A stretch of 64,000 bases of DNA from Oceanobacillus sp. Castelsardo. Lineage in GTDB: Bacteria > Bacillota > Bacilli > Bacillales > Amphibacillaceae. The number at the start of each line of letters is the position of its first letter. Positions within the stretch are counted from its first letter, which is position 1. The stretch lies in NCBI RefSeq assembly GCF_001659985.1, contig NZ_LYCS01000001.1, positions 248,001 to 312,000 on the forward strand, read 5' to 3'. Both the position numbers and the translations under genes were made by a program. Under the pieces are notes generated by a model, which did not search any database, had not been told where the DNA came from, and worked only from the letters and a program-made list of their open reading frames with translations. Below, one piece after another: positions 16,893 to 28,594 of this stretch.

Positions 16893-17396
16893 ATTATTGC
16901 AGTTGATATTGTAGATTCCCGTGTGGGGTTAGCTAAGGAATTGGGTGCCACCCACACCATAAACGGTAAAACAGAAAATTTAGCAGAACGCATTGCTGAA
17001 ATTACGAACAATAATGGTGTAAATTATTCCATTAATACAACAGGAGTTTCACAAGTCATGCTATCTTCTATTCAAGTTTTAGCAAAGAATGGAGTGGCTG
17101 TTCCACTTGCCGTAACCAAAAATACAATTGAGTTTAACCCACTTGAGGAATTAGTACTCGGCACCCGAAAACTAATTGGGGTAAATCTCGGAAATATCGT
17201 TCCACAGCTAGCTGTTCCCAAGCTAGTCGAATATCATAATGAGGGAAGATTTCCATTCGATCAATTGATCAAGTATTATAGATTTGAAGATATCAATAAG
17301 GCTGTCGCAGATTCAAATAGTGGGGTTACCATTAAATCGGTTCTCATCATGGATGAAGAATACCGAAAAGATGAACCAGTAGAATATAAATATTAA
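16893..17396 (+). pseudogene. zinc-type alcohol dehydrogenase, C-terminal half only
   Basis: The recognisable frame begins at 16893 (IIAVDIVDSRVGLAKELGAT) within the NAD-binding domain and runs to the normal stop. It contains the end of the Rossmann fold and the C-terminal part (GTRKLIGVNLGN, FPFDQLIKYYRFEDINKAV, SGVTIKSVLIM) typical of aryl-alcohol dehydrogenases. The N-terminal catalytic domain with its zinc ligands and the GxGxxG motif are missing, and the preceding 90 bases have no coding match. It is a deletion remnant facing the truncated lipoprotein. Confidence 0.8.
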
Positions 17397-17406
17397 AGTT
17401 CTTCAT

Positions 17407-17453
17407 AGCAGCGTTCTAGCGGTTGGAAACCGTTGGAATGCTGCTTTTTTTAT
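17407..17453 (+). terminator. terminator after the dehydrogenase remnant
   Basis: AGCAGCGTTC...GAATGCTGCT arms with an inner CGGTT/AACCG stem, followed by TTTTTTT. Confidence 0.85.
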
Positions 17454-17590
17454 ATTTGGATATACTTCTCAAGTTCATTAATACGATTGATGCAACAAAT
17501 ATTCTAAAAGGGATCTACTCATCCTTTGGTATGACATCTGGGACGAAAATGAGAAAGTTTCATATATTGAAATCAAAGGAGATGGTAGAG

Positions 17591-17755
17591 ATGAATAGTA
17601 AAAATGAAAAAGACATGGACTATATGCTTGAGGTCGACCGAATGATTAATGAAGGCCTTGGTGGCGGAATGATTGTGTATGATTATCAACGACAACAACT
17701 GGAAGTCCCGGATAAGAATCAATCAAGAAAGAAAAACAGTACGATAGAAATGTGA
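17591..17755 (+). CDS. small conserved-type Bacillus protein
   Basis: A 54-residue soluble protein. The start at the ATG at 17591 is decided by AAAGGAGAT seven bases before it; earlier in-frame starts (17423) have no ribosome site and overlap the terminator. The segment DYMLEVDRMINEGLGGGMIV followed by a Tyr/Gln-rich tail resembles a family of very short Bacillaceae proteins with the MINEGLGGG motif, whose function I do not know. Single-gene unit. Confidence 0.6.
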   Translation: MNSKNEKDMDYMLEVDRMINEGLGGGMIVYDYQRQQLEVPDKNQSRKKNSTIEM

Positions 17756-17820
17756 ACAGGAACATTTGGACAGGTACCTCCCCTCATTCAACCGAGATGA
17801 GATACCTGTCCTCACTGTTG

Positions 17821-18020
17821 CTATTGTGCCTCGGCTATGGCGCCAGCCCCTTGACTCTCTATCACTTTGGTAACAAGAGATTCAACCCTATAATACAACC
17901 ACTCATAAGGCAACAACTTCTGATACTTCCTCTGCAAAAATCAATCATCAACCAATACTATCACGCCAGTATCAGAATCCGAACGAATAAGTTGTCCTCC
18001 AGCTTGTATGGACCCAAATT
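17821..18020 (-). pseudogene. 3' fragment of a DinG/XPD-type helicase
   Basis: About 200 bases closely match the end of the helicase gene at 45685-47946. The translation reads AGGQLIRSDSDTGVIVLVDD, then an in-frame TGA where the intact copy has Arg, then FLQRKYQKLLPYEWLYYRVE and a different tail ending at the TAG at 17821-17823. The upstream part is missing (the match stops near 18020), so this is a relic of a paralogue. The surrounding 17756-18150 holds no other supportable gene. Confidence 0.8.
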
Positions 18021-18150
18021 CACTTACTTATTAGAATTGAATTTGGAACTATTTATATATCATTCAACAATTCTATATAAAAAGTCGCCCTATACTTTTG
18101 AATCTCTTTTTTTAGGTAAAAGCAGGGTGTTAAGTATAATAACAAAAAAA

Positions 18151-18177
18151 GGCTGAATCTTGTTTTAGATTCAGCCC
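18151..18177 (-). terminator. rsgA terminator
   Basis: GGCTGAATCT (18151-18160) and AGATTCAGCC (18168-18177) form a perfect 10-bp stem; the minus strand continues with TTTTTTT. Confidence 0.9.
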
Positions 18178-18183
18178 TTCATT

Positions 18184-19266
18184 TTATCTACGTTTTTTTC
18201 TCTTTTGTTCTTTTAAAAACTTTCTAGCATTTTTCATGCCGCCTATCTCACTAAACATATCATTTAGCTTTTCTTTTTCTATCATTTTAGAATTTAAACC
18301 TTCGTACTTTATTTCTTTTTTTAGTTTTCGATAGCCTTCTAGTCTTTCAAAGGACAATATTCCCTCCTGAATAGCCTTTAACACTGCACATTTAGGCTCG
18401 TTTGTATGTGTACAGTCATTAAATTTGCACTCTATGGCAATTTCGTCAATGTCCGCAAAGGATTTTGACAAATCGGCACTTATTATTCCAAGTTCACGCA
18501 TACCTGGAGTGTCGATCACAACACCAGAATCTGGTAACATAATTAATTCACGTCTTGTCGTGGTATGTCTTCCTTTATCATCACTTCTAATTTCACTCGT
18601 ATCTAACACATTTTGACCAAGGAGTCGATTAATTAGAGTTGATTTTCCAACACCGGATGAGCCAATAAATGCAACTGTCTGTCCTTCTGAAAGATACTTT
18701 TTTAGAGATTGATATTCATCGTCAGAAGCACCTGTAACATATACTTCAACACCAATTGCTATAGAAGATACCTCGTTAAGTCTGTTCTCTAATTCGGTAC
18801 ATAGATCTGATTTTGTGAGGACAACAACGGGAATAGCACCACTATCCCATGCGATAGAAAGATAACGTTCTAATCTTCGCAGATTAAAATCATTATTTAG
18901 TGACATACAAATAAACACGGTATCAATATTTGTAGCGACGACTTGCAAATCTTCTTGTGTACCTGCTACTTTCCGTGCAAAAACACTTTTCCGTGTTAAT
19001 ATATGATGAATAATCCCATTTCCTTGGGAATTGTCCATCCGGTCGATCATTACAAAATCACCAACCGCTGGGAATTCAGATAGAACTTTTACATTAAAAT
19101 AAAATTTCCCTGAAATCTCAGCTAAAATCTCACCATTTTCCGTTATCACCTTGTATACGTTTTTGGTTTGTGATGAAACTCGGCCGATAAAAAAATCTTT
19201 ATATTGTTTAGACTCCTGAATAAATCGTTCAGTAAGTCCTAGCTTTTCCATATTAATATGATTCAA
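18184..19266 (-). CDS. rsgA: RsgA-type ribosome small subunit GTPase (paralogue)
   Basis: A circularly permuted GTPase that acts in late maturation of the 30S subunit. In the 360 residues one can see an OB-fold N-terminal region, G4 (VVLTKSD) before G1 (GSSGVGKST) and G3 (DTPGM), the permuted order that defines the family, then the zinc knuckle C-x5-C-x-H-x5-C (ECKFNDCTHTNEPKC) and a basic tail (KEQKRKKRR). Start is TTG at 19266, eight bases after GGAGG; ATG 19251 is the alternative. The usual housekeeping rsgA lies in a prkC/rpe cluster, absent here, so this is probably a second copy; it sits next to a ribosome-protection gene. Confidence 0.92.
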   Translation of the reverse strand: MNHINMEKLGLTERFIQESKQYKDFFIGRVSSQTKNVYKVITENGEILAEISGKFYFNVKVLSEFPAVGDFVMIDRMDNSQGNGIIHHILTRKSVFARKVAGTQEDLQVVATNIDTVFICMSLNNDFNLRRLERYLSIAWDSGAIPVVVLTKSDLCTELENRLNEVSSIAIGVEVYVTGASDDEYQSLKKYLSEGQTVAFIGSSGVGKSTLINRLLGQNVLDTSEIRSDDKGRHTTTRRELIMLPDSGVVIDTPGMRELGIISADLSKSFADIDEIAIECKFNDCTHTNEPKCAVLKAIQEGILSFERLEGYRKLKKEIKYEGLNSKMIEKEKLNDMFSEIGGMKNARKFLKEQKRKKRR

Positions 19267-19459
19267 TTTTATTTCCTCCTAAAGTTTCGATTATAACCTT
19301 TGGGAGGCTTAATGCCTGAATTTACTTTGCATATACCTCCCCGTTTGTTACAATCTCAACATTTAGCTTGTTAAACATAAAACAACATTCCCTTCTTAAT
19401 AATCTCAATCCAGTATATCATAATGTTCGCCTTCTCTTTTTATACTTTCTCCATTAATA

Positions 19460-20911
19460 CTAGTTTTTTAACACTAAATTCTGCTCTTTTATAGTATATA
19501 CAGAATCAGCCACTGACTCAACAAAGATACGATCATGTGATACTATAAGAACAGTACCTTCATATCCTTTCAAAAATCGTTCTAATGCCTCAATGCAATA
19601 AACATCCAAAAAGTTTGTTGGTTCATCTAAAACCAATACATTATACCTTCCTAGAAATAGCTGACACAATACTAAACGAGTTGCCTCTCCACCACTTAGA
19701 TTACGAACATCCTTTTGTAAATCATTTCCGGTAAAATTCATGGAGTGAAGTACAGCTCGGATTTTGCTTTCATCGAAGTCGCTTCGATTTTTAACAAATT
19801 CAAATACCGTTTCTTTCTTTGAAAATTGATAATCCATTTGTTGATAAGTTCCTATGACAGCTTTTGGCGAAATCGTTATCCCTTCATCCTGTTTTAAAAT
19901 ATGATGAAGCAACGTTGTTTTGCCTGAACCATTTTTTCCAGTTATAGCAATCGTCTTTCCTAAAGGAAATTGAAAGTTCGCTTCTCTTAGAAGTGTCTTG
20001 TCCCCTGCTTTTAACGTTAATCGTTCGCCCATAATCGGAAATCTATTGTGTAATTGAAGAGCTTTCGACTGGTGAAAACGAATGATTTGTTCCTTTTTAG
20101 GGGCTTCCACCGCTTCAAGTTGTTCCACTCTCTGTTCAATCGCTTTTGCTGCACGTTGCATGGATTTTTGACTCGTACCTTTTGATTTCGTTTCAAACAT
20201 TCGATTTCCTTTAACTTTAGTTACTCTTTTATCTCCATGTGTAACTTTTTCCGCCTTTTGCATTTTTTCCTCAGCAGCTTTCATTAGACGTGTTTTTTCT
20301 TTTACATACTTTTCGTGCTGTTCTAGTAGTTGTTTTTTTTCAAGCTCTTTTCGCAGGATGTATTCGGTGTAATTCCCTGTATATTCCGTTACTCTCCCAT
20401 CTTCTATTTCCCAAATTTTCGTTACCAGTTTATCTAATACATGCCTATCATGACTCACAAGTACAAGTGCACCATAATAGTAAGTCAACTCCTCGATAAA
20501 AAACTGTATCCCATCTGTGTCAAGATGCGTTGTCGGCTCGTCTATTAATAAGGCTTCATGATAATTTGAAAAAAATTGAGCGAGCTTCAGCCTAGTTTGT
20601 TCGCCGCCACTAAAGTTATCAAGTTCTGTTTCTGGAATCGCCAATTTCCCTTTTAAATCATAATCAATCTCTGATTTGTTAGGTGCTGTTAATTGGTCAA
20701 AATAAGAAAAATCTACGTGGCAGTTGACTATTCCACTAGACGGATGAATGAGCCTTGCAAGTAACTTTAATAATGCACTCTTTCCTGCTCCATTTTTCCC
20801 AACAATTCCGATACGATCAAACTGATGTACAGCTAAACGTTCTATTTCTAATACCGTTTTATCTAAATATTTCAACTCTATATTTTCTAATTCAAAACAT
20901 ACTTTTTCCAT
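19460..20911 (-). CDS. ABC-F ribosomal protection protein (Msr/Vga-like)
   Basis: A 483-residue soluble protein with two ABC ATPase domains and no membrane segment. Domain 1: Walker A GKNGAGKS, signature FSGGEQTRLKL, Walker B ALLIDEPTTHLD. Linker (about 185-290) rich in Lys/Glu, the arm that reaches the ribosome in this family. Domain 2: GKNGSGKTT, LSGGEATRLVL, VLVLDEPTNFLD. Members dislodge macrolides, lincosamides, streptogramins or pleuromutilins from the ribosome; which drugs are handled cannot be told. It is downstream of a Mef-like efflux gene, the order of mef/msr operons, and is preceded by a seven-codon leader ORF and stem-loops. Ribosome site GGGAGGT, ATG at 20911. Confidence 0.9.
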   Translation of the reverse strand: MEKVCFELENIELKYLDKTVLEIERLAVHQFDRIGIVGKNGAGKSALLKLLARLIHPSSGIVNCHVDFSYFDQLTAPNKSEIDYDLKGKLAIPETELDNFSGGEQTRLKLAQFFSNYHEALLIDEPTTHLDTDGIQFFIEELTYYYGALVLVSHDRHVLDKLVTKIWEIEDGRVTEYTGNYTEYILRKELEKKQLLEQHEKYVKEKTRLMKAAEEKMQKAEKVTHGDKRVTKVKGNRMFETKSKGTSQKSMQRAAKAIEQRVEQLEAVEAPKKEQIIRFHQSKALQLHNRFPIMGERLTLKAGDKTLLREANFQFPLGKTIAITGKNGSGKTTLLHHILKQDEGITISPKAVIGTYQQMDYQFSKKETVFEFVKNRSDFDESKIRAVLHSMNFTGNDLQKDVRNLSGGEATRLVLCQLFLGRYNVLVLDEPTNFLDVYCIEALERFLKGYEGTVLIVSHDRIFVESVADSVYTIKEQNLVLKN

Positions 20912-20992
20912 GTTTGCTACCTCCCGAAAATTAATAATTTCGTACCGATAGCTAGGACCGATACGAGCTTCTATTTCAAGTTCAAGCTCGCA
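20912..20992 (-). promoter_or_regulatory. attenuator-like stem-loops between leader peptide and ABC-F gene
   Basis: In RNA sense, GCGAGCTT pairs with AAGCTCGT, and further on CGAAATTATTAATTTTCG forms a second hairpin ending just before the GGGAGGT ribosome site. Ribosome stalling on the leader ORF could change these folds and free translation of the ABC-F gene. Inference from sequence only. Confidence 0.45.
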
Positions 20993-21016
20993 TCAAAAAA
21001 ATAGTAAAAATTGCAT
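20993..21016 (-). CDS. seven-residue leader peptide MQFLLFF
   Basis: An ATG at 21016 stands seven bases after a strong AGGAGGAG ribosome site and reads MQFLLFF before a TGA at 20993-20995. The ribosome site overlaps the stop of the MFS gene, so the small ORF is translationally coupled to it. Short hydrophobic leader peptides of this kind control msr-type ABC-F genes (the msrD leader is MYLIFM), by drug-dependent stalling. Too short for statistical support, but the ribosome site, position and downstream stem-loops agree. Confidence 0.55.
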   Translation of the reverse strand: MQFLLFF

Positions 21017-21028
21017 GAATGTCTCCTC

Positions 21029-22213
21029 CTATTTCGCTTTACTTGTTATAACTGCATTGATGATAATCAAAATACCTGTTATAGAAAATAATGTGGCAAC
21101 ACTTGTAAGTTCAATCAAAACTCCAGCTACCGCATAACCAATCGGCGTCGCTAATAACGAAAGACTTGTCACAAAACTAAAAACTCTTCCCAAGAGATGA
21201 GGTTGTATTTCTGTTTGAATAAAGGCATAGAATGGTACTGAAAACAATGGTCCAGACAAACCAACCAAACCAGCCATCACTAGAAAAACAATGAATAATG
21301 AGGGAGATACTATACCAGAAATGAATAATGCAACGCCCATCAACAGTATTCCTGCAGTCATCGTTTTTATTTTATCGAAGCGATCACCTAGTACACCTAA
21401 TAGTGCACCCCCAACAATTAATCCAGTAGCAAAAATAACCTCCACAATTCCAGCTTCTACAACACCTTTTTCGAAATGATTTCGTGTCATAAGTGGAAAG
21501 TAAGTACCTAGTGGAATATAAAGCATAGCGACGATGGTCATTGTAATAGTTAGCTTCAAAACAACTGGATGCTTCACTATCGCATGGTAGCCTTCTTTCA
21601 TTTCAGTAATCATGCTAGCAGATTCCACGTCTTCTGTTCGTGACACCCTTGGGATATGAATAAATATTAAAATACTACTTGCAATCACAGCACCAAAAAC
21701 ATCTAACAACAATACCCATTCAAGAGAGCTAACTGCAAGTAACGACATCCCAACTGCTGGCCCTGCAATATTTGAAAAAGAACTTATTGTCTGCCCCCAC
21801 CCTGCTACCTTTGTAAGATGCTCTTCAGGTGCAAGTAAAGGTATAGATGCTTGCATTGCTGGCATATGAAAAGCCGTTGCTAGAGAGCGAATGACTAAGA
21901 TAACGATCACCAAGGCAATACTTGGCTCATTAAAATACATTGTTATAAATAAGAGTAGGCTCCCAAAAGCTACAGTCATGTCTGCCAGAATCATCATCAA
22001 TTTTCTAGAGTAACGATCCGTGATTGTGCCTGCAATTGGACCAACTAATGCTTGTGGTAAAAATCCAGCAAGACCAGCCATCGTCAGGACAAGTGGCGAT
22101 CCACCAGTCGTGTCGGTTAGCCACCAAATGATACTAAATTGAACAGCAGCACTACTTAATAATGAAAAGAACTGACCTGTATATATGGCAATAAATTTTC
22201 GTTTCCCATTTTC
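21029..22213 (-). CDS. Mef-like MFS efflux protein, start codon not evident
   Basis: A macrolide-efflux-type major facilitator. The Met at 22081 is too late: coding similarity continues upstream in the same frame through a complete first helix (FIAIYTGQFFSLLSSAAVQF, SIIWWLTDTTGGSPLVLT) to about 22213 (ENGKRK), giving about 394 codons, the Mef length. No ATG, GTG or TTG stands in frame upstream of that; the position expected for the start reads AAA, and an ATG at 22225 is one frame off. So the start has been lost, uses a rare codon, or there is a one-base indel near 22200. Characteristic segments: GFLPQALVGPIAGTITDRYS and the loop motif RYSRK. It heads a two-gene unit with the ABC-F gene, behind an attenuator-like leader. 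Confidence 0.75.
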   Translation of the reverse strand, partial: ENGKRKFIAIYTGQFFSLLSSAAVQFSIIWWLTDTTGGSPLVLTMAGLAGFLPQALVGPIAGTITDRYSRKLMMILADMTVAFGSLLLFITMYFNEPSIALVIVILVIRSLATAFHMPAMQASIPLLAPEEHLTKVAGWGQTISSFSNIAGPAVGMSLLAVSSLEWVLLLDVFGAVIASSILIFIHIPRVSRTEDVESASMITEMKEGYHAIVKHPVVLKLTITMTIVAMLYIPLGTYFPLMTRNHFEKGVVEAGIVEVIFATGLIVGGALLGVLGDRFDKIKTMTAGILLMGVALFISGIVSPSLFIVFLVMAGLVGLSGPLFSVPFYAFIQTEIQPHLLGRVFSFVTSLSLLATPIGYAVAGVLIELTSVATLFSITGILIIINAVITSKAK

Positions 22214-22225
22214 TTTACATCCATA

Positions 22226-22258
22226 AAATAAAAAATCACAAGCATCTGCCTGTGATTT
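22226..22258 (-). terminator. terminator hairpin immediately before the Mef-like gene
   Basis: AAATCACA and TGTGATTT arms with a 10-base loop, followed in RNA sense by TTTATTTT, end within 15 bases of the coding region. Placed upstream of a gene on the same strand, it suggests transcription attenuation. Confidence 0.65.
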
Positions 22259-22328
22259 GGAGTAAAGGGAAAGAGACCCATCCTTATTCTTTTAAGGGGC
22301 TTGCGAGCTAGCAGTAAATAACCCTACC

Positions 22329-22416
22329 TTTGGCGTAGCAAAGAAAGGTGATTTAGACAAAAATAAAGAAAGGTAGAAGCCACCTTTCTTTACATTACTA
22401 TTTTCATCACGCCAAA
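22329..22416 (-). promoter_or_regulatory. leader RNA with mutually exclusive hairpins
   Basis: In RNA order: TTTGGCGT (22416-22409), AAAGAAAGGTG (22391-22381), ACCTTTCTTT (22374-22365) followed by ATTTTTG, CACCTTTCTTT (22350-22340), ACGCCAAA (22336-22329). The second element can pair either with the third, making a terminator-like hairpin, or with the fourth, reinforced by pairing of the first and fifth. This is the layout of an antiterminator/terminator switch about 110-200 bases before the Mef-like coding region. Confidence 0.6.
22390..22407 (-). CDS. possible leader peptide MKIVM in the attenuator
   Basis: ATG AAA ATA GTA ATG TAA lies between the first and second pairing elements, with the stop codon touching the second. 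A ribosome held here would block the terminator-like pairing. The ribosome site upstream (TTTGGCGTG) is poor, so this is only a candidate. Confidence 0.25.
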   Translation of the reverse strand: MKIVM

Positions 22417-22868
22417 GCAAGCAGTAAGGATCCCGCTCCAAAGTTGAATATAGGAGGTGGACAAACCCCAAAAGTATGGACAAATGATTTTCAAATATGA
22501 AATGAAAATTATTAAAAAAGGACAGACTAATCCCATTTACTCTGTATACACAAAACAGAGCCTTTGAACGTATTCAATTACTGGTTCAAAGTTGGGAAAC
22601 GTAGTCTCATCGAATGTGTCATTTTTTAATAATCCTCCTACCGTTTAAAATTCAGTGTTTATTATATAGTGTATTTTAATCATAGTCAAGGGTAAATAAT
22701 AGTTATCCACTTCATCAGATCAGTAATTTCATTATTATTCTGTTTAACCGTATTTATTTTCATAACCTGATACCCTGTAAAATCTCAATCCCCAATGGTT
22801 TCCCCCTCAATATAATCATAAAGCAAATAAATCCCGTCTCTACAAGATTAAATCTGGACGTTCAGCAA
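22417..22868. other. 450-base spacer, no gene seen
   Basis: Contains the presumed promoter region of the Mef-like operon and the 3' flank of the rifampin phosphotransferase gene. A 63-codon frame starting with TTG at 22483 runs through the attenuator but has no ribosome site. I see nothing else. Confidence 0.4.
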
Positions 22869-26216
<3,348 letters not shown>

Positions 26217-26294
26217 CTAATCGCTTTTATTTCTGTTTAACCTCAGACTATAAAATCGCCTTGCCTTCAGATCTCCCTCTAGTTCAAATACCCC
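26217..26294 (-). pseudogene. 3' fragment of a DUF1835/DUF3658 gene
   Basis: The minus strand reads GVFELEGDLKARRFYSLRLN then RNKSD and a TAG stop; the first 18 residues are identical to the end of the intact gene at 33986-34822. Only about 26 codons remain, joined at 26294/26295 to a different fragment on the other strand. Confidence 0.85.
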
Positions 26295-26429
26295 ATCAAT
26301 GATGAACAGATAGAATCAATAGATGAACAAATATGTTATTTAATTAAGCAACGAAAAGATCTTTCGAATAATAATCCCGGTTTTCCAACTAAACATCTTA
26401 TTGCAAGTTGGTCAAAAAAATATAACTTA
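26295..26429 (+). pseudogene. fragment of a small plus-strand gene
   Basis: Starting at the junction, the plus strand reads INDEQIESIDEQICYLIKQR, KDLSNNNPGFPTKHLIASWS, KKYNL and then loses sense. The amphipathic, charged helix pattern (two DEQI repeats) is like small Bacillus proteins of unknown role. No start codon or ribosome site is left. Confidence 0.5.
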
Positions 26430-26542
26430 GTGATCCGTTGGTGGTTCAAATGCACTTCTTTTCATATTCTCGCCTCCAAGTTAAATAATTTAGTTTATTT
26501 TAATCCGGTAAAAAAAGCTACTTGTTGAGAGATCTGCTTTTA

Positions 26543-27811
26543 CTACAATTCACTCAATTCAACAACTTCCCCGTTATTCGCCTTTACTGCATATTGACAA
26601 TCTAACTTTCCACATAATACATAGTAACCTTGCTCAAAGTCATATACATAATATGGTTTCAACTCAATGAAGTCATTTAATTTCTCAAATGCTACTTCTT
26701 TTGCAATCTTTATTTCCTCTGCTTCTTTTAATTCCATATACGTTTCTAAAAACGGCTTATTATCCATGTAATTCAATACTTCATAAGTATCTGAGTCAAT
26801 GAACAGCTTCATTTTTCTTTTAAATACACGCTCTTTCTGTTCCTTTTTCTTTAATGTTGCATGGATGTATCCCTTATCTCGATATAGCGACTTTAATGCC
26901 CATTTTCCTGAAGCATTCGTGTATTCTTGACTTAAAAATTTTTGAATGTTACTGACACACTTTTTAATTTCTTCATCTGTGATTGGATGCAAGTCTGGAT
27001 GAGGTTCACACTGAAATGCTTGATCGGGTGTGACATTTTCAATGAGTGATAGTATTTTACCTTGGAAAGGTTTTTGAATATTATCATCCCACTCTATCAC
27101 TTTGTCCATTTGCAAAGGAAACTTATCATCTACAAAGAATTCATAGGGCAAAGTAGAAGAACCATCATTTTTAACATAAATCTCCTCTATTGCAAATGCA
27201 GGAACGAGCTTTTTTTGTTCGATTACTGGAAACTCAATTAATTTCAATTGTTCCTCAGCTAATTCTTCTGCTTGTTCAAGGGATAATAAATATTTTTCTT
27301 GTTTTATAAGTTTTTCGGAGGGGAACTGTCCATATACAGAAAATAAGGTGAGTTTCCCTTCTTTATCCAGTTTAAATTCAATATAACCTGACGGAGAAAC
27401 TGCAACCCCATTGATACATTCCTTGAAAAGAAGCTCCCTTTCTTCTTCCTTCCAGAACTCAAACTGCCTTCCATAAATCAGACCCGTTTCCTTTTCAATC
27501 CACTTGATGATTTCATCCCTGTTATTCAAATCAAACGTCATAACATCAACAGACGATATTCCTTCACTAAAAATCACATGTTTTGTCTTTCTTGAATGGA
27601 TGTCTATTTCAATACATACTGTCCCTTCTGGATTATAGGTTTCATCATCCCAATTTTTAATATGATTTGGAAACCATTCCGTGCTTAGGCTATAAACGGT
27701 ATCTTTGAAAATTGTTGTACTTCGGTGAATGTCAAATGTATGTAAATAATATTCGTGTAGGCAGTATTTTTCTTTTGTAAAATTAATTAATTCTTTTATT
27801 CTCTTGTCCAT
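26543..27811 (-). CDS. uncharacterised cytoplasmic protein, possibly PepSY/YcdB-like
   Basis: A 422-residue soluble protein without signal peptide or membrane helices. It has two similar halves with beta-rich repeats: strands such as GYIEFKLDKEGKLTLFSVYG and helices such as SLEQAEELAEEQLKLIEFPV, then later DTYEVLNYMDNKPFL and EAEEIKIAKEVAFEKLNDFI. This strand-helix repeat is reminiscent of PepSY/YcdB domains found in exported Bacillus proteins, but here it would be cytoplasmic; the match is by feel only. Start ATG at 27811, ribosome site AAGGGGATTAAG. Monocistronic at the right-hand... upstream edge of a run of uncharacterised minus-strand genes. Confidence 0.75.
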   Translation of the reverse strand: MDKRIKELINFTKEKYCLHEYYLHTFDIHRSTTIFKDTVYSLSTEWFPNHIKNWDDETYNPEGTVCIEIDIHSRKTKHVIFSEGISSVDVMTFDLNNRDEIIKWIEKETGLIYGRQFEFWKEEERELLFKECINGVAVSPSGYIEFKLDKEGKLTLFSVYGQFPSEKLIKQEKYLLSLEQAEELAEEQLKLIEFPVIEQKKLVPAFAIEEIYVKNDGSSTLPYEFFVDDKFPLQMDKVIEWDDNIQKPFQGKILSLIENVTPDQAFQCEPHPDLHPITDEEIKKCVSNIQKFLSQEYTNASGKWALKSLYRDKGYIHATLKKKEQKERVFKRKMKLFIDSDTYEVLNYMDNKPFLETYMELKEAEEIKIAKEVAFEKLNDFIELKPYYVYDFEQGYYVLCGKLDCQYAVKANNGEVVELSEL

Positions 27812-28032
27812 CTTAATCCCCTTATATTTATGGTATTGTGAATTGTGAATTCAAATCTGAGGAATAGTCCATATACTTTTGCAAAATTAATTTTTCTATT
27901 TCTATCACCCCTGATTTTTAGAAAACTTGGGATTTGCCTAGACTTTAGGAGAATGACTTAGTTGCACTTGTGCAAGTAGTAAAGACTGTTGCTCAATTGG
28001 ACAGGGTACAATCCCTATTTTAAATCCATCCG

Positions 28033-28236
28033 TTACTTTAACAGTCCAGAAATCCAAGAACGATCTGATGTATGTAATAACTCTAAAACATTAGAAGTAA
28101 CCTGATTAAAATCTTCCCTTGTTTTAGCATGTTCAAAATCAAACCATATTCCATCTTCGTGTTCAGACTCTGCTCCTAATCTATGTCGTTTATCAAGGTG
28201 ATGAGCAGTTACTTTATTAGCAATTTGTTCCCCATC
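28033..28236 (-). pseudogene. 3' fragment of an unidentified gene
   Basis: A 67-codon open frame with no start (a TGA stands immediately upstream at 28237-28239) reads DGEQIANKVTAHHLDKRHRL, GAESEHEDGIWFDFEHAKTR and ends RSWISGLLK. Composition and ending look like a genuine protein C-terminus. I do not recognise the family. The rest of 27812-28309 appears empty. Confidence 0.4.
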
Positions 28237-28309
28237 TCACTTTATTTTAGAATTTTTTAAAATTAATTATCATATATTGCCCACACATTTAAACATTTGG
28301 CTTCGAAAA

Positions 28310-28594
28310 TCACTTTATACCAAAACTTGAGAATATAATTCCATTAACTAATACTGTTATAGTAAAAGTAAGGATAGAAAGTATTATCTTATCCTTTAAT
28401 AAAATGTTATCGAATCGTTTAAACAACTTAATCACAAAAAAGAATAAATAGCCAAGAACAGGTAGACATATGATGCTTGCTATTACATCAACTTTTGTAA
28501 ATGGTGGGCCAAAATTAATATCGTAAAAATAATTCACTACTATAATTAAGCTAAATAATATAAATTCATAAAAAAGAAACTTAAAATAATACAA
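28310..28594 (-). CDS. small membrane protein, unknown function
   Basis: A 94-residue protein with three hydrophobic segments (about 7-24, 34-58 and 68-90), inside-positive loops and almost no soluble part. The start is TTG at 28594, nine bases after GAGGAG. It lies between uncharacterised genes on the same strand with more than 100 bases on each side, so it is probably monocistronic. No family recognised. Confidence 0.65.
   Translation of the reverse strand: MYYFKFLFYEFILFSLIIVVNYFYDINFGPPFTKVDVIASIICLPVLGYLFFFVIKLFKRFDNILLKDKIILSILTFTITVLVNGIIFSSFGIK

Noticed and set aside
17768-17808. GGACAGGTA/TACCTGTCC inverted repeat
   Set aside because: No T run on either side and mismatched centre; not convincing as a terminator and no binding protein suggested.
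22296-22314. GGGGCTTGCGAGC block resembling half of a rifamycin-associated element
   Set aside because: The palindromic second half is missing and it lies downstream, not upstream, of the rifampin phosphotransferase gene.
22292-22483. 63-codon minus-strand frame through the Mef-like leader
   Set aside because: TTG start without ribosome site; the sequence is dominated by the pairing arms of the attenuator, so the open frame is probably chance.
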